Origin: JAFGOM01 sp964605795
GTDB taxonomy: Archaea > Halobacteriota > Methanomicrobia > Methanomicrobiales > Methanospirillaceae
Length of the DNA stretch: 64,000 bases
Assembly (NCBI GenBank): GCA_964605795.1
Contig: CAZSDZ010000005.1
Coordinates: 1-64,000 of the forward strand
Direction: 5' to 3'
Under the pieces are notes generated by a model. That model had not been told where the DNA came from. It ran no database searches and saw only the letters and a program-made list of their open reading frames with translations. The position numbers were made by a program, and so were the translations under genes. Position 1 is the first letter of the stretch; every line of letters starts with the position of its first letter. Shown piece after piece: positions 29,039 through 35,996 of this stretch.

Positions 29039-29184
29039 GAGAGGTTGAGAGGAGGGCTTTGGTAATTTGCATCAGATGAATACATCCCCTCCTTACATAT
29101 CATAGCGTTATTTACTATCAGTACCTTTTTTGGTGAGTGATACGTGATAGTTACCAGAAAAATGAGTGTTTTAGGTATAAACTC

Positions 29185-29859
29185 CTATTTACTTTGGGTT
29201 TTCGAATTTGATAGCACGGTATCGGATCCGATTGCAGACCTTTTATTCTGTTCAGTCTGACCCTGGTAAAACCGCTCCCTGATACTTTCTGCAACAAAGG
29301 ATGCCAGTTCATCAGGTTCTTTCGTGGCATCAATGAGAATAAACCGTTCCTTATCCTGTTCAACCCGACACAGGTACTGTTCCAGAACCGCTGTCAGAAA
29401 CCCACACTCTTCGTACTGATCACGGCCGGGTCGGTCTGATATCCTCTCCAGTGCATTTTGTGGAGAGATGATAAGAAGGAACGTCAGATCAGGGAGAATA
29501 GTCCACCCTTCATGAACTGCAGCAAGCCAGGAGGACGGATCCGGTACGACCGGTTTGAGTTGTACTCCCTGGTAAGCAAACCGTGAATCAATATACCGGT
29601 CAGTGATGATTAACCGGTTATTAGCCAAAGCAGGCCTGATAACCGTTGCAAGATGGGCTGCATGATCCGCGACAAAAAGAAGTGCCTGCGTCAGGGGATC
29701 CTCATGAAGAGCGATTGCTCTCCGCACCGGGTCACCCACCCATGTGGCACCTGGTTCACAGGTCATAACCGGAGAGAGATCTGATAATGCGGTACGAAGG
29801 GCACTATGCAGGCTGCTCTTTCCTGAACCATCGATTCCTTCCAGAGATACTAGGACCAT
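29185..29859 (-). CDS. tmk: Thymidylate kinase
   Basis: 224 residues. P-loop EGIDGSGKSS at the N-terminus, the substrate-binding DRYIDSRFAYQG motif, and a lid region with RPGRDQYEE. It phosphorylates dTMP to dTDP. Its start overlaps the stop of the HisA-like gene by 10 bases, so the two form a leftward operon. The last ~25 residues are polar and not conserved. Confidence 0.93.
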   Translation of the reverse strand: MVLVSLEGIDGSGKSSLHSALRTALSDLSPVMTCEPGATWVGDPVRRAIALHEDPLTQALLFVADHAAHLATVIRPALANNRLIITDRYIDSRFAYQGVQLKPVVPDPSSWLAAVHEGWTILPDLTFLLIISPQNALERISDRPGRDQYEECGFLTAVLEQYLCRVEQDKERFILIDATKEPDELASFVAESIRERFYQGQTEQNKRSAIGSDTVLSNSKTQSK

Positions 29860-30521
29860 CTGCCACTCCGTATCGCATCAAGAGGGATTGCACCGGTATG
29901 AACGGCAGTTGCAACAATAGCACCGTCATACCCGCAGGAGACCAGCGTATCGAGATCCTGTTCATCCCTGACACCACCCCCATGAAAGAGAGTACCGTTA
30001 TAGGCTTCCCGGTATTTCATCGCGTTCTTTCTAGTAATGCCTGTTTTTGTTCCCACGGAAGTAATATCAAGAATGATACAACCGGGAATAGAGTTCTTTT
30101 CTGCACTCAATAACAGGGTAACAGGATCTTCACCTCGTGGAATGGCCATTCCGTCCCTGATATCGATACTCAGGAAACCGGATTGGAATGCTGATAACGA
30201 AAAACCTGCAGTTTCTGTTCCGAATACCGGGATAATGGTTGGATCATCCAGAATATCTGCAGGCCCCCGTGAACCGCGGTCACAATACAGTCGTGTAACG
30301 AGCCCTGCACAGGAACGTATCACCTCATCATGATTCCCGGTCCCCTCTATCCGGTCGAGATCGGCGATATAGAGATGTTTTGATCCAATCTCCCTGACGT
30401 ATTCAACCGGCATGCAGGTCGATGCGGTACCCCAGTCAAGGGGGGAATAATCGGATCGGTTCCCGCTCTTCCCGTGAACCACCTGGTTGTTCCGTAAATC
30501 CATTGCCAAGATAAGTTCCAT
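29850..30521 (-). CDS. HisA/HisF-like TIM-barrel protein
   Basis: 223 residues. N-terminus LILAMDLRNNQVVHGKSG and LYIADLDRIEGTGNHDEVI resemble HisA (ProFAR isomerase), and FHGGGVRDEQDLD matches the phosphate-binding loop, but the protein is shorter than HisA and the second catalytic region is altered. So it is a HisA-like paralogue rather than the histidine enzyme. It is divergent from mfnB across 44 bases and upstream of tmk. A role near methanofuran or another cofactor pathway is only inferred from position. Confidence 0.75.
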   Translation of the reverse strand: MELILAMDLRNNQVVHGKSGNRSDYSPLDWGTASTCMPVEYVREIGSKHLYIADLDRIEGTGNHDEVIRSCAGLVTRLYCDRGSRGPADILDDPTIIPVFGTETAGFSLSAFQSGFLSIDIRDGMAIPRGEDPVTLLLSAEKNSIPGCIILDITSVGTKTGITRKNAMKYREAYNGTLFHGGGVRDEQDLDTLVSCGYDGAIVATAVHTGAIPLDAIRSGRWS

Positions 30522-30537
30522 GATCTAAACGCAATCA

Positions 30538-30548
30538 CTATTTAGATA
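30538..30548. promoter_or_regulatory. Shared TATA-like box between divergent genes
   Basis: CTATTTAGATA is centred 23 bases from the mfnB ATG (30566) and 22 bases from the ATG of the HisA-like gene (30521). Archaeal TATA boxes lie about 25 bases upstream of the start site, so both transcripts could be leaderless and fired from one near-symmetrical element. Confidence 0.4.
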
Positions 30549-30565
30549 CCGGTTGCATAAAATGT

Positions 30566-31252
30566 ATGCAGTTATTAGTCAGCCCGGCCAGCCTGGAAGA
30601 AGCAAAAGCATCTCTCGCTGCTGATATTGTTGACGTTAAAAGACCCGCAGAAGGATCCCTGGGGGCGAATTTTCCCTGGATAATCCGTGCTATTAAAGAA
30701 CTGGTGCAAAAACCAGTCAGTGCTGCCATCGGTGATTATGCATATCTTCCTGGTGGAGCTGCCCTTGCTGCGCTGGGTGCAGCGACTGCCGGTGCCGATT
30801 ATGTCAAGATAGGTCTTATGTTCGACGGCCAGGATAAGGCACGTGACGTTATTGAGGCTGTAGTCAGGGCAGTAAAAGAGAACTATCCTGAAAAAATGGT
30901 TGTTATCGCTGCATATTCTGATTTTAAACGGTTGGGTACGATATCTCCCATGGAGATGGCACCCCTTGCAGCTGCAGCAGGTGCTGATTATGCCATGATT
31001 GATACCGGAATAAAAGATGGAAAAAGCACGTTCGCTTTCATGGATGAGACTTCACTGAGCGCATTTTGTGAACTGAATAAAAAGAACAGAATACGATCAG
31101 CCCTGGCCGGTTCACTCCAGTTTGAAGATCTCACGGTTCTAAAAAGGATAAATCCTGATCTTATCGGGGTCAGAGGGATGGTATGCGGGGGTGACCGGAC
31201 CGCGATGGTCAGATCTGATCTTGTGGCAAAAGCGATCGCAATGGTGCATTAA
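30566..31252 (+). CDS. mfnB: (5-Formylfuran-3-yl)methyl phosphate synthase (MfnB, DUF556)
   Basis: 228 residues matching the DUF556/MfnB family of methanogens and methylotrophs: LLVSPASLEEAKASL, IVDVKRPAEGSLGANFPW (with the Schiff-base Lys in DVKRP), YVKIGLMF, AYSDFKR, AMIDTGIKDG and GVRGMVCGGDR. It condenses two glyceraldehyde-3-phosphates into the furan precursor of methanofuran, the C1 carrier of the first step of CO2 reduction. The stop is next to the guaB start. No other mfn gene is adjacent except possibly the divergent HisA-like gene. Confidence 0.92.
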   Translation: MQLLVSPASLEEAKASLAADIVDVKRPAEGSLGANFPWIIRAIKELVQKPVSAAIGDYAYLPGGAALAALGAATAGADYVKIGLMFDGQDKARDVIEAVVRAVKENYPEKMVVIAAYSDFKRLGTISPMEMAPLAAAAGADYAMIDTGIKDGKSTFAFMDETSLSAFCELNKKNRIRSALAGSLQFEDLTVLKRINPDLIGVRGMVCGGDRTAMVRSDLVAKAIAMVH

Positions 31253-31253
31253 C

Positions 31254-32714
31254 ATGTACTCCACAAAACTGGATGTTTCGCTTTCCCTGACATTTGACGA
31301 TGTTCTGCTCGAACCAGCTGCGTCTGAGGTAGAGCCGGATCAGGCAGATGTATCCACCAGATTCTCACGCAACATTCCCCTTGCTCTCCCGATCGTCAGT
31401 GCAGCGATGGACACCGTAAGCACATCGGTCATGGCCATCGCTCTTGCCCGTGCCGGAGGTATCAGTGTAATACACCGGAACATGCCGGTTGAGGATGAGG
31501 TACATGAGGTCGTGCTGGTCAAACGTGAGGCTGAACTGATTGAACGTGACGTCCTTTCTGTCACGTCAGATGAGACCGTTGCCAGTGTAGAGAGACTCAT
31601 GAATGCGCACGGAATTGGAGGTGTACCGGTAATCGACAACGGGAAGGTTGTTGGTATCGTGAGCAGACGGGATCTGCGGGCTATCGTTTCACGCAGGGGG
31701 GACGATGCGATCTCTCTGGTGATGACAAAACAGCCCATCACTGCTGATGAGGAGATATCCATGGAAGAGGCTTTTGATATCATGTACTCAAACAAGGTTG
31801 AGCGACTTCCGGTACTGGCAAAGGATGGCAGTCTTCTGGGAATCATCTCGATGCAGGATCTTCTTTTGAAACGACAGTATCCCTTTGCTTCCCGGGATGA
31901 AAAAGGAGATCTGCGGGTAGCAGCGGCGGTCGGACCATTTGATCATGAACGTGCCTGCAGACTCGATGAAGCAGGGGTTGATGCCGTTGTTGTTGATTGT
32001 GCTCATGGTCATAATATGAATGTTGTCAGGGCGGTCCATGATATCAGGGGAAGCATTGCATGTGACCTGGTTGCAGGAAACATCGCTACCGGACCCGCAG
32101 CAGAAGCCTTTTTGGATGTTGTTGACGGAATCAAGGTTGGAATCGGGCCTGGTTCCATATGCACCACCCGGGTTGTTGCCGGCGTTGGTGTTCCTCAGAT
32201 AACTGCCATAGCACAGGTATCTGATATCACCGATCCTGCCGGAATTCCGCTGATTGCAGACGGTGGCATCAGGTACAGTGGTGATATCGCTAAAGCAATC
32301 GCAGCAGGTGCTGATACCGTAATGATGGGGCAGCTCTTTGCCGGGACCGATGAAGCACCAGGCCAGCTCGTGACAATCAGGGGCAGAAAGTACAAACAGT
32401 ACCGGGGTATGGGTTCACTTGGGGCTATGAGTAGCGGTGTCTCTTCAGACAGGTATTTCCAGAAAAAAGAACTGGGAAAAACTAAATTTGTTCCAGAAGG
32501 GGTTGAAGGAGTCACACCCTATGTAGGTCTGGTATCTGAGGTTATTTACCAACTTATCGGCGGACTGAAATCTGCCATGGGATATACCGGATCACGCACC
32601 ATCAAAGATATGCATGAGAAGACACGATTTGTGCGAATCAGTCCTGCAGGGTACCAGGAGAGTCATCCTCATGATATCACCATTACCGATGAGGCTCCGA
32701 ATTACAGGAGATAA
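31254..32714 (+). CDS. guaB: Inosine-5'-monophosphate dehydrogenase
   Basis: 486 residues from the Met at 31254, one base after the mfnB stop. The (beta/alpha)8 barrel is interrupted by a two-CBS module (~95-210). Catalytic loop GPGSICTTRVVAGVGVPQ contains the active Cys (about residue 306), and the flap region SSDRYFQKKELGKTKFVPEG and GVEGVTPY are intact. Oxidises IMP to XMP in GTP synthesis. Tight linkage with mfnB suggests cotranscription; a link through GTP-derived cofactors is speculative. Confidence 0.95.
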   Translation: MYSTKLDVSLSLTFDDVLLEPAASEVEPDQADVSTRFSRNIPLALPIVSAAMDTVSTSVMAIALARAGGISVIHRNMPVEDEVHEVVLVKREAELIERDVLSVTSDETVASVERLMNAHGIGGVPVIDNGKVVGIVSRRDLRAIVSRRGDDAISLVMTKQPITADEEISMEEAFDIMYSNKVERLPVLAKDGSLLGIISMQDLLLKRQYPFASRDEKGDLRVAAAVGPFDHERACRLDEAGVDAVVVDCAHGHNMNVVRAVHDIRGSIACDLVAGNIATGPAAEAFLDVVDGIKVGIGPGSICTTRVVAGVGVPQITAIAQVSDITDPAGIPLIADGGIRYSGDIAKAIAAGADTVMMGQLFAGTDEAPGQLVTIRGRKYKQYRGMGSLGAMSSGVSSDRYFQKKELGKTKFVPEGVEGVTPYVGLVSEVIYQLIGGLKSAMGYTGSRTIKDMHEKTRFVRISPAGYQESHPHDITITDEAPNYRR

Positions 32715-32715
32715 A

Positions 32716-32747
32716 TTTTATATATAATATTTACTAACATGTAGTAA
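32716..32747 (+). promoter_or_regulatory. TATA box plus inverted-repeat operator abutting the regulator start
   Basis: TTTTATATATAATATTTA (32716-32733) is a strong archaeal TATA region centred about 24 bases before the GTG start, so the transcript is probably leaderless. TTACTA (32731-32736) and TAGTAA (32742-32747) form a perfect inverted repeat with a 5-base spacer, covering the start-site region. A dimeric winged-helix protein bound here would block transcription; the obvious candidate is the encoded regulator itself. Confidence 0.6.
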
Positions 32748-33371
32748 GTGTACCTGGACCACTCGGATAATGCCCATTTACTGGATATACTTGGAAATAA
32801 GAACAGAAGGCGTATCATTGACCTTCTCAGGGTTAAACCCTGCTATGTCACCGAGATATCACAACGTCTGATCGTCAGTCCCAAAGCGGTGATTGACCAT
32901 CTCCAGATGCTTGAACAGGCAGACATCCTCAAGTTCAGACTTGATAAACACAGAAGAAAGTATTACTATCTCTCGAACGATATCAGTATCACCGTTGATC
33001 TCAAGAGACGAGAGCAGGCGATTGTCCCCATACATCAGGTAGAAAACCTGATTTTACATGATAATCTCATACGCCTGCAAAATCTCGTCTCTATGCGAGA
33101 TGAACTGGAACGGCGGATAGAATATCTTGATACGGAGATTGATAACCAGATAGGTCAGATTGCCAGGGCGGGGTCAGAGATGGGAGAAGGGGATCTCATG
33201 ATGATGATTGCCATCTCACTCGTCTTCAGCCCCCAGGACGAGCACACCCTTGTCAGCACAACAGGGGCATATCATGATGATGTCAGACATGCACTTCATG
33301 CGCTCATGGAACAGGGTATCGTTCAAAAAAAAGGAACAATGTATCAAATACGAGGACCATATGCAAAATAA
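32748..33371 (+). CDS. Winged-helix (ArsR-like) transcriptional regulator, Phr-like
   Basis: 207 residues with GTG start. N-terminal winged helix (~10-90): LGNKNRRRIIDLLRVKPCYVTEISQRL, then recognition segment SPKAVIDHLQMLEQADIL and a basic wing DKHRRKYYYL. A coiled-coil-like dimerisation helix (~100-145) and a small C-terminal domain follow. Architecture and length recall the archaeal heat-shock regulator Phr. It overlaps the next gene, an Hsp20-like protein, by 11 bases, and its own start region carries an inverted repeat. Together these suggest autorepression with release under stress; the effector is unknown. Confidence 0.8.
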   Translation: MYLDHSDNAHLLDILGNKNRRRIIDLLRVKPCYVTEISQRLIVSPKAVIDHLQMLEQADILKFRLDKHRRKYYYLSNDISITVDLKRREQAIVPIHQVENLILHDNLIRLQNLVSMRDELERRIEYLDTEIDNQIGQIARAGSEMGEGDLMMMIAISLVFSPQDEHTLVSTTGAYHDDVRHALHALMEQGIVQKKGTMYQIRGPYAK

Positions 33372-33846
33372 TCCCTTTGATGACCTGCTTAAGAATCTTG
33401 CACAAATACTTGAACAGATATCGCAATACGAAAAACAATCACTGAAAGGTTCAGATGGGGAGGATATCTCGAGAGTTATCGGTTGTGCTTTCATTACCCG
33501 CATGGAAAAACCTGATGTCCATCATAGGACAGACGCAGAAGAGGGAACAGATGATCAGGATGATCATCTCCACCAGATATATGCTGAGATAATCCCGGGT
33601 GATGATTATCTGTATATCACTGCAATCCTTCCCGCAGCCTGTCCTTCAAACCCGTGCGTTATGCTAACACCGGACCGGGTTATTATCTCTGCCGGTTTCG
33701 TTACGAGATCTATCCCATTACCATGGACTGCAGACCTGAAAGCCAGTTCATACGAGATAAAGAACGGTATTATCGATATCACGATGGCGAGAGCAGATAT
33801 CTGTTGTGAAACCCAGAAATCCCCGGTTGAAGAACCCAATTTATAA
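33361..33846 (+). CDS. Hsp20/alpha-crystallin-like protein
   Basis: 161 residues from ATG at 33361 inside the end of the regulator gene. The N-terminal ~80 residues are acidic and helical; residues ~85-150 follow the alpha-crystallin pattern (YLYITAILP, CVMLTPDRVIISAG, SIPLPWTADLKAS, YEIKNGIIDITMAR). The canonical IxI tail motif is not visible, so chaperone oligomerisation may differ. Translational coupling with the regulator suggests stress-linked control. Alternative: a GvpH-like or otherwise diverged Hsp20 fold. Confidence 0.6.
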   Translation: MQNNPFDDLLKNLAQILEQISQYEKQSLKGSDGEDISRVIGCAFITRMEKPDVHHRTDAEEGTDDQDDHLHQIYAEIIPGDDYLYITAILPAACPSNPCVMLTPDRVIISAGFVTRSIPLPWTADLKASSYEIKNGIIDITMARADICCETQKSPVEEPNL

Positions 33847-33851
33847 CACCA

Positions 33852-33858
33852 TTTTTTT
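33852..33858 (+). terminator. T-run terminator after the Hsp20-like gene
   Basis: Seven T starting six bases past the stop codon at 33846. Confidence 0.4.
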
Positions 33859-34140
33859 AAGAGATATCTTCTCTGTCCCTGTCTTTTTTATGCGGGTAAT
33901 GTGCGATCCATCTTCTCTGTTCTGCCCGTTCTTCTGACAGGTTTTTTCAGGATATCCACCAGAAGATCAAAACTGTATCTGCCGTTCTGATATACGGTAA
34001 GGTAGAAACACGGAAATTTAAGAGTACCATTGCCTGATCTCACGTATCCTCCTACGGCACACCGTGGGATGAATCCCCTGATGCGCGTGATTTTCCCTTC
34101 ACAATCTTTACTCCTTGATATCAGATTCTTTAGAGACGAT

Positions 34141-34152
34141 AATTCCGGAATT
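34141..34152. promoter_or_regulatory. 12-bp perfect palindrome, possible operator
   Basis: AATTCCGGAATT lies 113 bases upstream of the disulfide oxidoreductase start. A symmetric site of this size could bind a dimeric regulator; a chance palindrome cannot be excluded. Confidence 0.25.
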
Positions 34153-34265
34153 GGAAGGAACGCAATTGAAACGGTACGGACACGAGCATGTTACCGATGA
34201 ATCCTGGTATCGGATTAGGCGATCTTCTCACGAAATATCATCTTTTAACAGACCAAGTACTGGGT

Positions 34266-35588
34266 ATGATAGTTGTTATCGGTGGAGGACCAGCCGGCCG
34301 TATGGCAGCAGTCAGGCTGGCTTTGGCAAAAAAAGAGGTCACTCTCGTTGATCACCGGAAAAATGGTCTTGGTGGGCAGTGTCTCTTTCATGGCTGCATG
34401 GTCATGAATGCATACAACGATCTCGCAACAGAGATCTCCCGCATGCGGGAACTTGCTTCTCTTGGTATTATCGATACGGTTCCGGTTGTATCATATGAGG
34501 CGCTGGTTTCCCGGTTACAGGAGATCCAGGGGATTATTACCCGTGTGCTTGATACAGAAACCAGGCAGGCAGGGGTACACGTCTACCAGGGTTCTGCCAG
34601 CATCGAGGGTAACAGGGTTTTTATTGATGGAAATGAGGTTTTCGCAGAGGCGATCATCATTGCAACCGGTTCTGTTCCGTCTCTTCCGGTTGAGTATCAG
34701 ACCGATATTCCCGGAGTGTATAACCCCCATACGATTTTAAATCATAAGAAACTGCCAAAAAAACTTACCATTATCGGCAGTGGCATCATTGCTGCCGAGT
34801 ATGCCTATGCTTTTTATGCACTTGGTGCCTCGGTTGACATTATTGCCCGCAGTGCCCTTCTCAGATCGATGCCCCAGAACCAGCGTGATGAGATGAGAAA
34901 AGATCTTGATGGGATTACCATTCACGAGGAGACACGGGTCATCGGTATCGAGGGATGTGAATCGGTTACCGGTGTCAGGGTAATAAAAAACAATAAACAG
35001 GAGGTTATTCCCTCTGATTGTGTCCTTCTGGCAACAGGTCTTGTCCCTAACACAAAAATGATTACCGGGATACCGCTAAACAGCAATAATGCCATCATCG
35101 TTGACGATACTATGCAGACACAAATTCCCGGGGTATATGCAGTTGGAGATGTAACCGGACCACCATTCCTGACTCCGGTTGCGAGGCGCCAGGGGATCAT
35201 TGCAGCAGATGTAATCATCGGAAAAAACCCTGACCCGATGCCGGCAGCCATACCACAGGTAATACGTCTGCGGCATGAACACGGATTTGTGTCCACTTCT
35301 TCGAAAAAAGAGCGTGCGGCCGGCATCCCGTCACCTGCAGGACCCGGGACATTCTGGTCAGTTCCTTTCAGAAACACAGGCAATGCATACATGGAAGTTG
35401 ATACAGATAACCGCATCTGTCGTATCTACGAGGCTTCTCCCTCTGCCGGAACAGTTGCTGCATATTATGCACAGCTCATGAACAAAGGGGTAACACCACA
35501 AGATATTGCAAACGGAATAGAAGTACATCCTTCTGCAGACGGGCTTGCCTATATCGCACGGTACCTTGCAGAAACCAGAGAAAAATGA
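34266..35588 (+). CDS. FAD-dependent pyridine nucleotide-disulfide oxidoreductase (Lpd-like)
   Basis: 440 residues from Met at 34266. FAD-binding VIGGGPAGRMAA at the N-terminus, a redox-active Cys39-x4-Cys44 (GGQCLFHGCM, equivalent to the GTCLNVGC site of lipoamide dehydrogenase), NAD-binding IIGSGIIAAEYAYAF, AVGDVTGPP (FAD) and a dimerisation domain ending EVHPSADG with the catalytic-type His. No lipoyl-dependent complex is encoded nearby, so the substrate may be another disulfide such as a thioredoxin-like protein or CoA. It precedes, in convergent arrangement, the small membrane protein and NrdD. Confidence 0.85.
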   Translation: MIVVIGGGPAGRMAAVRLALAKKEVTLVDHRKNGLGGQCLFHGCMVMNAYNDLATEISRMRELASLGIIDTVPVVSYEALVSRLQEIQGIITRVLDTETRQAGVHVYQGSASIEGNRVFIDGNEVFAEAIIIATGSVPSLPVEYQTDIPGVYNPHTILNHKKLPKKLTIIGSGIIAAEYAYAFYALGASVDIIARSALLRSMPQNQRDEMRKDLDGITIHEETRVIGIEGCESVTGVRVIKNNKQEVIPSDCVLLATGLVPNTKMITGIPLNSNNAIIVDDTMQTQIPGVYAVGDVTGPPFLTPVARRQGIIAADVIIGKNPDPMPAAIPQVIRLRHEHGFVSTSSKKERAAGIPSPAGPGTFWSVPFRNTGNAYMEVDTDNRICRIYEASPSAGTVAAYYAQLMNKGVTPQDIANGIEVHPSADGLAYIARYLAETREK

Positions 35589-35589
35589 G

Positions 35590-35844
35590 TTAAATCGGTG
35601 AGCTGGCTCGTGGAACCGAGATAATCCCGCATATCACAAAGACCATTCCGAGAACTACCGAGAATAAACCTATCAGTTGAAGAAGGAGAAAACATGATTC
35701 ACCCTCCGGAGAAGATGCCGCTATCGGAATCCCGGCCATCAGAACGAGAGCATACATAATATTCCCGAAAAATGCGGTGAATGTGATACAGAGAATACCC
35801 CCCGCGAGCATCACTATCCCAAGCACCAGTAACCCGAGGCGCAT
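35590..35844 (-). CDS. Small membrane protein, unknown function
   Basis: 84 residues with hydrophobic segments at about 3-25, 29-42 and 53-76. No family recognised. The stop lies one base after that of the convergent oxidoreductase gene. A Met start with no strong ribosome binding site; hydrophobic composition and lack of a competing frame support it as real. Confidence 0.5.
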   Translation of the reverse strand: MRLGLLVLGIVMLAGGILCITFTAFFGNIMYALVLMAGIPIAASSPEGESCFLLLQLIGLFSVVLGMVFVICGIISVPRASSPI

Positions 35845-35996
35845 AGTGAGAGATCACATCAACCATATAAATACGTGTTGGTAAAAATCCGGTAGAAAAT
35901 TCCCAGGCCAATCTGAAAAATTCGATCCATTCAGATGAGAAGAAAGGAAAAACGGGGATGAAGGGATTTTTTACCAATTAAAGATAAGGTCAGACG

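Larger units (their letters stand above)
33847..34265. other. Intergenic region with terminator and palindrome
   Basis: About 420 bases without a supported gene. It starts with a U7 terminator and later has the palindrome AATTCCGGAATT (34141-34152). A rightward frame from 34115 and the in-frame extension of the next gene from 34188 lack family similarity. The promoter for the oxidoreductase should be in the last 100 bases. Confidence 0.4.

Noticed and set aside
29850..30521. Annotating this gene as hisA
   Set aside because: It is short and lacks a clear second catalytic segment; no other his genes are near.
34115..34351. Rightward frame before the disulfide oxidoreductase
   Set aside because: No protein-like character; the oxidoreductase start at 34266 is in another frame with strong family support.
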